A stretch of 64,000 nt of DNA, from assembly GCA_034439615.1 (NCBI GenBank), contig JAWXAT010000009.1:52530-116529 (forward strand), in the 5' to 3' direction. The first letter of the stretch is position 1, and every line of letters starts with the position of its first letter. The notes under the pieces were generated by a model. It saw nothing but the letters and a program-made list of their open reading frames with translations. It was not told where the DNA came from and did no database searches. Source of the stretch: Oligoflexia bacterium (GTDB lineage Bacteria > Bdellovibrionota > Bdellovibrionia > JABDDW01). The translations under genes were made by a program, and so were the position numbers. Below are positions 54,178 through 62,404 of this stretch, in pieces.

Positions 54178-54377
54178 GAACGATACTCTTCTGCCCAAGC
54201 CATCTGAATAGATTCCAAAATTCCAGGACTCGTTTTTTTAGGATCATCTTCAAAATCGGGAAGTTCTATTACAAAACGATGAATATCAATTGTGCTGACA
54301 TTAAGAGGTTTAAGTTCAGGGTATTTATTTTTAAGAACAATTCCGATGTCTTCAAAATCGGTCCACCGTAAACCCAT
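54174..54377 (-). CDS. iscX: IscX, small Fe-S assembly protein
   Basis: A 67-residue acidic protein with the whole IscX pattern: LRWTDFEDIGIVLKNKYPE, PLNVSTIDIHRFVIELPDF and ILESIQMAWAEEY. E. coli IscX is 66 residues and modulates IscS activity, probably handling iron. ATG 54377 overlaps the iscA stop (TAATG), and a longer TTG-started frame to 54401 is unlikely. Last gene of the iscR-iscS-iscA-iscX operon. Confidence 0.9.
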   Translation of the reverse strand: MGLRWTDFEDIGIVLKNKYPELKPLNVSTIDIHRFVIELPDFEDDPKKTSPGILESIQMAWAEEYRS

Positions 54378-54700
54378 TAGGCTGAGAAAGAACTTCCGCA
54401 ACCGCAGCTTTTTTTAGCGTTCGGATTTGAAAAGTTAAAACCTGTGCCTTGAAGTCCGTCAGAGAAGTCAAGTGTTGTGCCAGCAATAAAGAGATAACTT
54501 TTAGGATCAACTACTACTTTTACGCCGTGATCTTCAAAAATTTTATCGCCATCGGTTTTTACATTATCAAATGCTAATTTATAAGACATTCCAGAGCATC
54601 CGCCACCCACCACTTGAACACGTAAAAAAGAATCAGGTGAGGTTTCTTTTTGAACCAAGCGGCTAATTTCGGTAGCGGCTTTTTCAGTAATTTTAATCAT
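54377..54700 (-). CDS. iscA: A-type Fe-S carrier protein (IscA/ErpA)
   Basis: A 107-residue A-type carrier with the three conserved cysteines: VVGGGCSGMSYKLAF and the C-terminal KKSCGCGSSF (CxC). It transfers [4Fe-4S] or [2Fe-2S] clusters to targets. Sequence alone does not separate IscA from ErpA; the operon context favours IscA. TAGGAG lies six bases before the ATG, nine bases after iscS. Confidence 0.92.
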   Translation of the reverse strand: MIKITEKAATEISRLVQKETSPDSFLRVQVVGGGCSGMSYKLAFDNVKTDGDKIFEDHGVKVVVDPKSYLFIAGTTLDFSDGLQGTGFNFSNPNAKKSCGCGSSFSA

Positions 54701-54709
54701 TCATAACTC

Positions 54710-55921
54710 CTAAACTTGTGTCTCATAACTACCTCTATTATCGTATTTTTTTAAGCTCACGTAAAGGGGTGATGAGTCACCCAGCACTTTCACTGTGTTA
54801 ACAATATGTTGTGCAGCTTTTAGAACCTCATTTTCGGTGGTAAATCGCCCCAAACTTAATCTAATGGTGCTCATGGCTGCATCATCTGAGAGCCCTATTG
54901 CTTTTAAAACATGGCTCGGAGTCACAGAAGCTGTTGCGCAGGCAGAACCTGGGCTAATCGCAACTTGAGTTAGATTTCGAATCAGAATTTCACTAGGCAC
55001 ATTTAAAAAACTGACGCTTAGGTTGTGTGGAAGTCTATCAGTGGGGTGTCCGTTAAAAATGAGGCCATCTAATTTCAGTTCTAAATGGGATTTAAGTTTT
55101 ACTCTTAAATTTTCGATTCTTAATAATTCAGTAGTCTGATTTTTCTCAGCACTTTCACAAGCTGCACCAAAACCCACGATTCCGGGGACATTAAGTGTGC
55201 CCGAGCGTAAGCCCTGTTCGTGTCCTCCGCCGTGTATCAAGGGGGCGAGTTTGATACGTGGATTTTGTTTTCGCACATACAGTGCCCCGATTCCTTTGGG
55301 ACCATAAATTTTATGGGCTGAAAATGAAATCAAATCCGCTTTGAGATCTTTTACATTGAATGAGAGTTTTCCAAGTGCTTGGGTTGCATCGGTGTGGAAT
55401 ATAATATTTTTTGATTTAACAAAATCTGCGATTTCATAAAGATCATTAATTGTTCCAATTTCGTTGTTAGCAAAAATTACTGAAACAAGAATCGTTTTAT
55501 CGGTGATGGCCTCAGTGAGGTCTTGAATATTTAATTTTCCATAAGAATCTACGGGCAAAACAGTAATCATAAATCCTTGAGTCTCAAGAAACTTACACGA
55601 ATCTAAAACTGCTTTGTGTTCAACACTTGTTGTGACGATGTGATTGCCTAATGCTTTATTTGCAAGTGCATAGCCTATAATAGCTAGGTTATTACTTTCC
55701 GTAGCACCGCTGGTGAAGATGATTTCGCGAGAGTCACTATTGATAAGTTTTGCAACTTGAGTTCTAGCTTTTTCTACAGCTTTTTCAGCATTCCAACCGT
55801 ACACATGTGATTTGCTAGAGGGGTTTCCAAATTCACTTAAAAAATATGGTTTCATTATTTCAAAAACTTCAGGATCAAGGGGAGTGGTGGCTTGATAATC
55901 TAGATATATGGGCCTAGACAT
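54710..55921 (-). CDS. iscS: cysteine desulfurase IscS/NifS
   Basis: A 403-residue PLP enzyme that takes sulfur from cysteine for Fe-S clusters and tRNA thiolation. PLP Lys204 sits in SFSAHKIYGPKG. The mobile active-site Cys is in GSACATASVTPSHVL, and the N-terminal YLDYQATTPLDPEV and TSGATESNNLA are family motifs. It begins immediately after the iscR stop (TAAATG), and iscA follows. No iscU scaffold gene lies between them. Confidence 0.95.
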   Translation of the reverse strand: MSRPIYLDYQATTPLDPEVFEIMKPYFLSEFGNPSSKSHVYGWNAEKAVEKARTQVAKLINSDSREIIFTSGATESNNLAIIGYALANKALGNHIVTTSVEHKAVLDSCKFLETQGFMITVLPVDSYGKLNIQDLTEAITDKTILVSVIFANNEIGTINDLYEIADFVKSKNIIFHTDATQALGKLSFNVKDLKADLISFSAHKIYGPKGIGALYVRKQNPRIKLAPLIHGGGHEQGLRSGTLNVPGIVGFGAACESAEKNQTTELLRIENLRVKLKSHLELKLDGLIFNGHPTDRLPHNLSVSFLNVPSEILIRNLTQVAISPGSACATASVTPSHVLKAIGLSDDAAMSTIRLSLGRFTTENEVLKAAQHIVNTVKVLGDSSPLYVSLKKYDNRGSYETQV

Positions 55922-56329
55922 TTATTGTGGTCTCATTAACGTATCGAGTTTTGTTTCTTCAAGCAGTGAACGAATGCGAAGATTTAGTGTTTGCATTCCA
56001 GATTGTATTTCACAAATTCCCATGCGCTTGCATTGATCATCTTGAGAATCTCTCGCGCAATCCATGAGTGCCACCGTACCTTCAATGGCGCCCACTACTT
56101 GTGCGAAACTAATTTCAGAAAGTGTTTGAGCTAATTTGTATCCGCCGTGAGCACCTTTGGTGCTTGAAACAAAACCGGCTTCTTTGAGACGCTGAAGTGT
56201 TTTAGCCGTGATTTCATAGGGCAAGTGTAAGCCCTCTGAAATTTGACGAGCGCTAACTGCTTTAGGTTGTCGCCCAATAAATCCAAGTGCAAGAATTCCG
56301 TATTCTGAAACTTTATTTATACGTAACAT
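55922..56329 (-). CDS. iscR: IscR-like Rrf2 family regulator
   Basis: A 135-residue winged-helix regulator: N-terminal NKVSEYGILALGFI, recognition helix region LPYEITAKTLQRLKEAG, wing STKGAHGGYKL. The Fe-S ligating cysteines lie in MDCARDSQDDQCKRMGICEIQ (about residues 90-108). Holo-IscR normally represses the isc operon. ATG 56329 has no Shine-Dalgarno, and a palindrome lies six bases upstream. First gene of the isc operon. Confidence 0.9.
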   Translation of the reverse strand: MLRINKVSEYGILALGFIGRQPKAVSARQISEGLHLPYEITAKTLQRLKEAGFVSSTKGAHGGYKLAQTLSEISFAQVVGAIEGTVALMDCARDSQDDQCKRMGICEIQSGMQTLNLRIRSLLEETKLDTLMRPQ

Positions 56330-56335
56330 ATGCGA

Positions 56336-56366
56336 ACAATATTGTCGTATATCGCCGCTTTGTCAA
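56336..56366 (-). promoter_or_regulatory. isc operon promoter with palindromic operator
   Basis: Minus-strand TTGACA (56366-56361), 17-base spacer, AATATT (56343-56338). The perfect 10-base palindrome ACAATATTGT (56345-56336) covers the -10 box. Transcription would start near 56331, two bases before the iscR ATG. Likely autoregulation by IscR (inference). Confidence 0.6.
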
Positions 56367-56440
56367 GCTGGGAGCCTCACTTGAGAGACGTACTTTTTTG
56401 AATAAAAATATTTTGAATTTTACGATTCATTTCTTGAATT

Positions 56441-56452
56441 AAGTGGCCACTT
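56441..56452. repeat. 12-bp palindrome in the iscR-nrdJ gap
   Basis: AAGTGGCCACTT is a perfect palindrome, flanked by AATT on both sides. The interval 56367-56567 otherwise holds no gene I can support. Confidence 0.3.
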
Positions 56453-56567
56453 TCAATTAGCCTAGCATTCCTTAAAAAGCGGATCATTTCATGTTTCGTT
56501 GTACGGTTTTAATAGCGAAAATGCCTCGTCTAACAAGCCTGACAGGGGTTTTAAGGAAAGTGATACT

Positions 56568-56596
56568 TTGTGCGTCACGTTAAGTAGGCATAAATA
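56568..56596 (+). promoter_or_regulatory. candidate nrdJ promoter
   Basis: TTGTGC (56568-56573), 17-base spacer, TAAATA (56591-56596). Start of transcription near 56603 falls inside the first NrdR-like box, leaving a leader of about 270 bases. Confidence 0.4.
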
Positions 56597-56640
56597 CTAT
56601 ATCTAGGGCCAAATTTAAAAAAACACCACTAGATATAGTA
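56595..56640 (+). promoter_or_regulatory. pair of NrdR-box-like repeats upstream of nrdJ
   Basis: TACTATATCTAG (56595-56606) and its exact reverse complement CTAGATATAGTA (56629-56640) face each other. Each contains the ATAT core flanked by CT/AG that marks NrdR boxes, which repress ribonucleotide reductase genes. Centre-to-centre distance is 34 bases, slightly more than the usual 31-32. Confidence 0.6.
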
Positions 56641-56828
56641 AAATTGGGCTTGACCGTTACGAATAGCGCATGATCTGAATAAGGGTGTAGGACGTACAAC
56701 GATTTCAAGTTTCTAGTTTGAGATTGTACTACGTAGGGGATAGAGAAATTAGCCGTAAAGTATTTGAATGAATGGTTAATTTAGCTTTACACAAGAATAA
56801 TATACTTAAATTTTCTTAAAAATAACAA

Positions 56829-56851
56829 CGCGGGCTTGGAAGCACCGCGTG
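56829..56851 (+). promoter_or_regulatory. stable hairpin in the nrdJ leader
   Basis: ACGCGG and CCGCGT enclose an inner GCTT-GG-AAGC stem, 24 bases before the start codon and just ahead of the GGGGGA binding site. It could control nrdJ translation; no B12-box sequence is seen nearby. Confidence 0.35.
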
Positions 56852-56875
56852 ATAACGAGCGGGGGACTCAAAAGA

Positions 56876-59800
56876 ATGGAAAATACATCATCACAGGCAT
56901 CTCAAAGGAAGAGCGCAACAACGAATGCTAAAACACAGACAAAAAACACAAAGACTGCCGCAGAAGCGGGTTTAGATTTTAAGCCAATGTTTGTACCTAA
57001 AGGTGCAGATCCTTATGAAATGGTCATTTGGGAAAAACGCGCCAGCAAAATCTCTGATGCTGGAGGGGGAAGCGTTTTTGAAATGAACGATGTTATGGTT
57101 CCATCTACATGGAGCCAGTTGGCGACAGATATTGCGGTTTCAAAATATTTCAGAAAAGCCGGCGTTCCAATCACCGGTAGTGAAAAAAGTGTTAAGCAAT
57201 TGGTTTTTCGCGTAGCCAACACAATTCGCAAAGGTGGGGAAAAACTTGGCGGTTATTTTAAAACGTCAGAAGATGCAGATAATTTCGAAAAAGAATTAAC
57301 ATATCTCCTTCTTACTCAGAGAGCTGCTTTTAATAGTCCTGTATGGTTTAACTGCGGTTTATTTCATCAGTATGGAATACAAGGCTCTTCAGGTAACTAC
57401 CGTTGGGATTTTACCACAAATCAAGTTGTAGAAACTCAAAATGCCTATGAATTTCCTCAGTGTTCTGCTTGTTTTATTCAAAGTGTTTCTGATGATCTTA
57501 TGAGCATTTTTGATCTTGCGAAAAGTGAAGCAAGAATTTTTAAGTATGGTTCAGGCACAGGAACAAATTTCAGTAAGATTCGCGGTCATCAAGAAAAACT
57601 CAGCGGTGGCGGCCAGTCATCAGGTCTTATGAGCTTTCTTGAAGTTTTAGACCGTGGCGCTGGTGCTACAAAATCAGGCGGTACTACACGCCGTGCTGCT
57701 AAGATGGTAACTCTTGATATTGATCATCCTGAAATTGAAGACTTCATTAACTGGAAAGTGCGCGAAGAGAAAAAAGTGCAGGTCATGGTTAATGCGGGTT
57801 ACTCAAGTGATTTTAACGGCGAAGCTTATAAAACTGTTGCCGGGCAAAACAGCAATAACTCAGTTCGCTTAAGTGATGAGTTCATGCAAGCTGTTGCCGA
57901 TGATAAAGAGTGGAGCACAACATTTCGCACCAATGGCGAAGTTTGCAAGACCTATAAAGCCCGTGATCTCTGGAAGCAGGTTTGTTTTGCTGCTTGGAAG
58001 TGCGCTGACCCAGGTGTGCAATTTGATACAACAATAAATAACTGGCACACAAGTTCTGCCACTGATCGCATCAATGGTAGTAATCCATGTTCTGAGTATA
58101 TGTTTCTTGATGATACGGCTTGTAATCTCTCAAGTATTAATCTTGTGAAGTATTTAAAAGAAGATGGAACCTTCGACGTTCAAAAATACCAAGAAACTTG
58201 TCGCATCTTAATCACTGCACAAGAGATCTTGGTTGATTTCTCATCATATCCTACAAAACGAATTGCTCAGAATAGTCATGACTATCGTCCTTTGGGTCTT
58301 GGTTTTGCCAATCTTGGCACACTTCTCATGATTAAGGGCATTCCTTATGACAGTCCTGAAGCGCTTGCATGGTCTGGTGCACTTACTGCGATCATGACCG
58401 GAAGTGGCTATAAAGGTTCAAGCGAAATGGCAAAAGCGAAATCGCCGTTTCCAGGGTACGAACGCAATAAAAAACCGATGATGAAAGTTATGCGTCAGCA
58501 CAGAGAAGCTGCGTATAAGATTTCTGATAAATATGCTCCTGAATATTTAGTAAAAGCTGCAAGACAAGATTGGGATGATGTTGTTGAGCTTGGCGATCAG
58601 TATGGTTTTAGAAATGCTCAAGCCACTGTTCTTGCTCCCACAGGGACTATCGGTCTTCTTATGGATTGCGACACCACTGGTATCGAGCCTGATTTTGCAC
58701 TGGTGAAATTTAAAAAATTAGCTGGTGGCGGGTATTTTAAAATCGTTAACCAATCAGTGACTATGGCTTTAAGAACTCTCGGTTATGCAGAAGCCGAAGT
58801 AGACGCCATCGTAAAATACGCTGTTGGAACAAACACCCTTCAAGGTGCACCTCACATCAGCCGTGAGACTTTGGCAGCAAAAGGTTTTATTTCTCAAGAT
58901 ATTCAAAAAATAGAGAAAGCACTCATTGCTGCATTCGATATCAATTCAGCAATTGCACCGTGGGTAATTGGTGAAGAGAGCATGAAACGTCTTGGTATCG
59001 ATGCTGAGAAAATGAAAAAACCTGGTGAAAGTATTCTAAAAGAACTTGGGTTTTCACACACTCAAATCGATGAAGCCAATCAAGTAGTGTGTGGTCGCAT
59101 GACAGTAGAGGGTGCGCCGAATTTAAGACAAGAACATTTAGCCGTGTTTGATTGCGCAAATAAGTGTGGTCCTCATGGTCAAAGATTTATTGCTCCCATG
59201 GCTCATATTCGAATGATGGGTGCGGCTCAACCGTTTTTGAGTGGTGCAATCAGTAAGACAGTTAATCTTCCACCTGAAGCTAAGGTTGAAGACATTGAAG
59301 AATGTTATATGGAAGGTTGGAAGCTTGGTCTAAAAGCCATCGCTGTTTATCGTGACGGAAGTAAGATCAGTCAACCCCTGAACTCATCTGGTAGTAAAGG
59401 CGATACGATCGCTAAAGAAGATGCAGAAAAAATGGTAGCACAAGCTGTAGATGCAGCACTTAAGCAAACACAAAGTGCTTTGGGTGCAGGTAAGCGTCGT
59501 AAGCTTCCCAAAAAACGTCACGGCTTTACTGTTGAGGCGCGTGTGGGTGGGCATCAAGTTTATCTGCGCACCGGTGAGTATGATGACGGCAAATTGGGCG
59601 AAATCTTTATTGATATGCATAAAGAGGGCGCAACATTTAGAAGTTTATTAAATTGTTTTGCCATCGCGACTTCACTTGGTTTGCAATATGGAGTTCCACT
59701 TGAAGAATTCGTCGAAAAGTTGACCTTCACACGCTTTGAACCTCAAGGTGTGGTTGATCATCCGAACATCAAGCAAGCCACTTCTATTATTGATTACATC

Positions 59801-60190
59801 TTTAGAGTTTTGGGTATGGAATACACCGGGCAAACAGATTTCTTGCACGTCCCACCCAATGCCGATCAAGAATTAGCTATGCACAGACCAGCTCGCATTC
59901 CGATTCAAATGGATATGAGTGTTGGGATGATCGCACCTCAAGCGATGCACGATGCCCAGACAATGACAAAGGCATCAATGGATCACTTGAAGGCTGACAT
60001 CATGAAAGCTGATGCAATCAAAGCTGAAAAACCTGGCCCCGCGGCGGGAGCTTCGGCTCGAGTTTTAAGTGCGCATCTTCAAACCATGATGGGTGATGCG
60101 CCCTTTTGCACAAGCTGTGGACATACAACCGTAAGAAACGGTGCTTGTTACAAGTGCTTGAATTGCGGCAACAGCATGGGTTGTTCATAA
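56876..60190 (+). CDS. nrdJ: adenosylcobalamin-dependent (class II) ribonucleotide reductase
   Basis: Reduces ribonucleotides to deoxyribonucleotides using a B12-derived radical, with no oxygen requirement. The 1104-residue protein has a basic low-complexity N-terminus, [14 protein letters not shown] and [11 protein letters not shown], and the radical-site loop [25 protein letters not shown] stretch (about residues 410-430). Later features are [33 protein letters not shown] and a C-terminal zinc ribbon ([17 protein letters not shown]). This is the long NrdJ form. GGGGGA lies nine bases before ATG 56876. Likely NrdR-controlled from the upstream boxes. Confidence 0.96.
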   Translation: MENTSSQASQRKSATTNAKTQTKNTKTAAEAGLDFKPMFVPKGADPYEMVIWEKRASKISDAGGGSVFEMNDVMVPSTWSQLATDIAVSKYFRKAGVPITGSEKSVKQLVFRVANTIRKGGEKLGGYFKTSEDADNFEKELTYLLLTQRAAFNSPVWFNCGLFHQYGIQGSSGNYRWDFTTNQVVETQNAYEFPQCSACFIQSVSDDLMSIFDLAKSEARIFKYGSGTGTNFSKIRGHQEKLSGGGQSSGLMSFLEVLDRGAGATKSGGTTRRAAKMVTLDIDHPEIEDFINWKVREEKKVQVMVNAGYSSDFNGEAYKTVAGQNSNNSVRLSDEFMQAVADDKEWSTTFRTNGEVCKTYKARDLWKQVCFAAWKCADPGVQFDTTINNWHTSSATDRINGSNPCSEYMFLDDTACNLSSINLVKYLKEDGTFDVQKYQETCRILITAQEILVDFSSYPTKRIAQNSHDYRPLGLGFANLGTLLMIKGIPYDSPEALAWSGALTAIMTGSGYKGSSEMAKAKSPFPGYERNKKPMMKVMRQHREAAYKISDKYAPEYLVKAARQDWDDVVELGDQYGFRNAQATVLAPTGTIGLLMDCDTTGIEPDFALVKFKKLAGGGYFKIVNQSVTMALRTLGYAEAEVDAIVKYAVGTNTLQGAPHISRETLAAKGFISQDIQKIEKALIAAFDINSAIAPWVIGEESMKRLGIDAEKMKKPGESILKELGFSHTQIDEANQVVCGRMTVEGAPNLRQEHLAVFDCANKCGPHGQRFIAPMAHIRMMGAAQPFLSGAISKTVNLPPEAKVEDIEECYMEGWKLGLKAIAVYRDGSKISQPLNSSGSKGDTIAKEDAEKMVAQAVDAALKQTQSALGAGKRRKLPKKRHGFTVEARVGGHQVYLRTGEYDDGKLGEIFIDMHKEGATFRSLLNCFAIATSLGLQYGVPLEEFVEKLTFTRFEPQGVVDHPNIKQATSIIDYIFRVLGMEYTGQTDFLHVPPNADQELAMHRPARIPIQMDMSVGMIAPQAMHDAQTMTKASMDHLKADIMKADAIKAEKPGPAAGASARVLSAHLQTMMGDAPFCTSCGHTTVRNGACYKCLNCGNSMGCS

Positions 60191-60217
60191 GAAGTTCATT
60201 GTCAGTAATAATTAAGT

Positions 60218-60250
60218 AAAAAGGGAGCCACTTGAGCTTCCTTTTTATTT
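60218..60250 (+). terminator. intrinsic terminator after nrdJ
   Basis: AAAAAGGGAGC (60218-60228) pairs with GCTTCCTTTTT (60236-60246) with one wobble, followed by a T-rich run. Confidence 0.8.
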
Positions 60251-60322
60251 TACAGCTGTAAGAATATTGGACATTCACAACATCTTAAGTGCCTGGAAAA
60301 AGGTAGATTCCCGTGGCATAGA

Positions 60323-60345
60323 CCCTGCTTGTTTACGGAGCAGGG
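60323..60345 (+). promoter_or_regulatory. hairpin sequestering the ribosome binding site of the 60353 gene
   Basis: CCCTGCT (60323-60329) pairs with AGCAGGG (60339-60345). The AGGGG Shine-Dalgarno, six bases before ATG 60353, lies within the 3' arm. Confidence 0.45.
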
Positions 60346-60352
60346 GTGCAAA

Positions 60353-61486
60353 ATGATAAAAGTATTTTTGGTTGTTTTATTAGTAGGGGTATTCACTGAA
60401 TCAGACTCAAATGCTGATGCTAACTCTGATAAAGACATAGCTTGTAAGACTTATAGAGTTTTAAAAAAACAATATAAAGAGGCGCTAGAAACAAGTAGCA
60501 CCGTCACAATGGGTGGGGCTTCATCTGCTGTAGTTGGTGGTGCACTGATCTTAGGAAGCAAACAGGTTTCAAAAAACACTAGCCAAGCTATGCGAGCGGC
60601 AAACAACGAACTCGTTAATGCACGAATGGTACGCAATAAACTTAGTCATTATGTGAGTTTTGATACATGGTTAGTCGATAATACTGGCGCAAAAGATTGG
60701 GCGGGTAGAGCAACGGGCACACAAACACTCGAACAAGTCCAAATCGCAAAGGCTCGATCATCTATAGTGAGTAGCAAGTATTCTCAATATGCAGAAAAAG
60801 CATTTGTGCGAGCCGTAGCTGCAGGAGATGAGTTAGCACTTCAAAGTAAAAGCTTTGGTGATTTTGAAACAAAACTGAGAGCACAAAAAATACCATTAAT
60901 TAATTATATTGAAAAATATGTTTATCTTCCCAATAAAGACCGAGCACTTGCGCAAATGCTGAAGTTATCGCCGCTTTTCAAAATACAACCCTCCGGCGGT
61001 CTCGAAGCAAGGTTGGCAACTCTTGATGTCATAGAAAAAAACGCCAACCAGACATTAAAAAGGGGTGATTTTTTAACCAAGTTAAGTAAGTGGGGGTTTC
61101 GTGTTGGTGGTGCAATGGCCGCATTAGGTACTGGCGCTGCGTTGGTCGCGGGTAAGGTTTTGAGTGCACCTGCCGATGTAATACTGACAGAACTCGGTGG
61201 CAGAAAATTGGGTGAAACGCCTGAAGAGTTGGATATGTTATCTTCGTATGCCGAAGACCCAAGTAAACTTTTTTTGTTTAGTAATGACGCAAATGCATGT
61301 ATTAAAATCACAACTAACGCATATCTAACAAAAGTTTTTGTAACGTATTATTCCAACCATCCTGAGCTTAAAGCTGAGCTTGCAAAATTACCAGATGGGC
61401 AAATCATGAGTGATAAAGTTGCAGTGTCAGCACCCGTGCCCGCGAGTGCGCCCGCGCCCGCGAGAACGAACATGAGAGTAAATTAA
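60353..61486 (+). CDS. exported protein of unknown function
   Basis: A 377-residue protein with a signal peptide (residues 1-18), a mostly helical body and two glycine/alanine-rich hydrophobic stretches (MGGASSAVVGGALILGS near 40; FRVGGAMAALGTGAALVAGKVL near 250). The C-terminal tail is Pro/Ala-rich (VPASAPAPARTN). No domain is recognised. ATG 60353 is chosen because AGGGG lies upstream. The tail is notably richer in G and C than its surroundings. Together with the gene at 61630 it forms a pair of exported proteins with hairpin leaders. Confidence 0.65.
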   Translation: MIKVFLVVLLVGVFTESDSNADANSDKDIACKTYRVLKKQYKEALETSSTVTMGGASSAVVGGALILGSKQVSKNTSQAMRAANNELVNARMVRNKLSHYVSFDTWLVDNTGAKDWAGRATGTQTLEQVQIAKARSSIVSSKYSQYAEKAFVRAVAAGDELALQSKSFGDFETKLRAQKIPLINYIEKYVYLPNKDRALAQMLKLSPLFKIQPSGGLEARLATLDVIEKNANQTLKRGDFLTKLSKWGFRVGGAMAALGTGAALVAGKVLSAPADVILTELGGRKLGETPEELDMLSSYAEDPSKLFLFSNDANACIKITTNAYLTKVFVTYYSNHPELKAELAKLPDGQIMSDKVAVSAPVPASAPAPARTNMRVN

Positions 61487-61592
61487 GAATCGTCTCAAAA
61501 TGAATTGTCTAGTTTTTCACTAACAGCTGTCAAATGTTTATACACATAACTATAGTAAAATCATATACTTACAGTCTAAAGTGGCGGCCCAA

Positions 61593-61618
61593 CCCTTGCA
61601 ATTCTAAGATGGCAAGGG
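61593..61618 (+). promoter_or_regulatory. hairpin overlapping the ribosome binding site of the 61630 gene
   Basis: CCCTTGC (61593-61599) pairs with GCAAGGG (61612-61618); the 3' arm overlaps the GGGAGGGG binding site (61616-61623). Confidence 0.45.
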
Positions 61619-61629
61619 AGGGGTTTATA

Positions 61630-62220
61630 ATGAAACTCACATTTTTAGTATTAGTCGCTGCAATGGTTTTCGCCGGTAATTACGCGATGGCGGGAACATC
61701 ATCTGGTTTAAAGCAGGAGGATCCTGTTTACAAAGCAAAACGTCATGTTTTTGCACTTAGCAATGAACTTAATAACCAAACAGATTATTTGTCTAGCCAT
61801 GTTCAACCGGAAAATATTAAAGCGACTGAAGCAAAATTTTCTAAAACAGCTGAAAAGCTCTTTGCTGCCAAAACTGAACGTGTTGAGATTGTAAATAAAA
61901 GATTAGAAGAGTTGCTTAGAAAATCTCAAGCCACAACAGATGATAAAAAACGTTCTGAAATTCAAAATTCAATCAACGAACTTTATAATGATCTTTATCT
62001 CATAGCCACTCCAATAGAAAATCAAAGTGCGATTAATGGGTTGGCTGTTAGGTATCCTGAAATTAAAAAGACTATTTATGCATACAATGAAGAAAATAAA
62101 AGAATCGAAGCCTTGGTGAAAAGTCGCATGGATACAATCTTAAAAAGAGCGGCTGCAATTGGTTTAAGAATTAATTCATCTGGTGGAACTGGAGTCTTAA
62201 GTTCTAGTAGAGTTCGATAA
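61630..62220 (+). CDS. exported helical protein of unknown function
   Basis: A 196-residue protein with a signal peptide ending YAMA (about residue 21). The mature part is helical and charged, with heptad-like stretches (NELNNQTDYLSSHVQPENI; ERVEIVNKRLEELLRKSQ; IYAYNEENKRIEALVKSRM). No domain is recognised. ATG 61630 has a very strong GGGAGGGG upstream; a frame from 61534 includes the leader hairpin and is not the start. Confidence 0.65.
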   Translation: MKLTFLVLVAAMVFAGNYAMAGTSSGLKQEDPVYKAKRHVFALSNELNNQTDYLSSHVQPENIKATEAKFSKTAEKLFAAKTERVEIVNKRLEELLRKSQATTDDKKRSEIQNSINELYNDLYLIATPIENQSAINGLAVRYPEIKKTIYAYNEENKRIEALVKSRMDTILKRAAAIGLRINSSGGTGVLSSSRVR

Positions 62221-62369
62221 TGATGGTTACTAAGGTTAATATAAAAAATAAAATCATAAAATCCATGAACTGGGCACATACTATGGTGAGTGTTTTTGCC
62301 ATTAAATGGATGATGCTTCGTATCTATTTCATGTAAATGCAAAACCCCTAAATCTTACTCCCAATCAGC

Positions 62370-62398
62370 TTGCCAAAACATCTACTCCGTCATAAAAA
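62370..62398 (+). promoter_or_regulatory. candidate promoter next to the GT4 gene start
   Basis: TTGCCA (62370-62375), 17-base spacer, TAAAAA (62393-62398), six bases, ATG 62405. Weak -10, but the geometry equals that of other leaderless starts in this window. Confidence 0.35.
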
Positions 62399-62404
62399 TT
62401 AAGC

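Noticed and set aside
56491..56583. 30-codon frame in the iscR-nrdJ gap
   Set aside because: No ribosome binding site and it overlaps the candidate nrdJ promoter.
56604..56875. Cobalamin riboswitch upstream of the B12-dependent reductase
   Set aside because: No B12-box consensus could be found, although the position would be logical.
62220..62336. 38-codon frame starting in TAATG overlap after the 61630 gene
   Set aside because: Translational coupling is possible, but the product has no signal, membrane or domain pattern, and such short frames are expected by chance.
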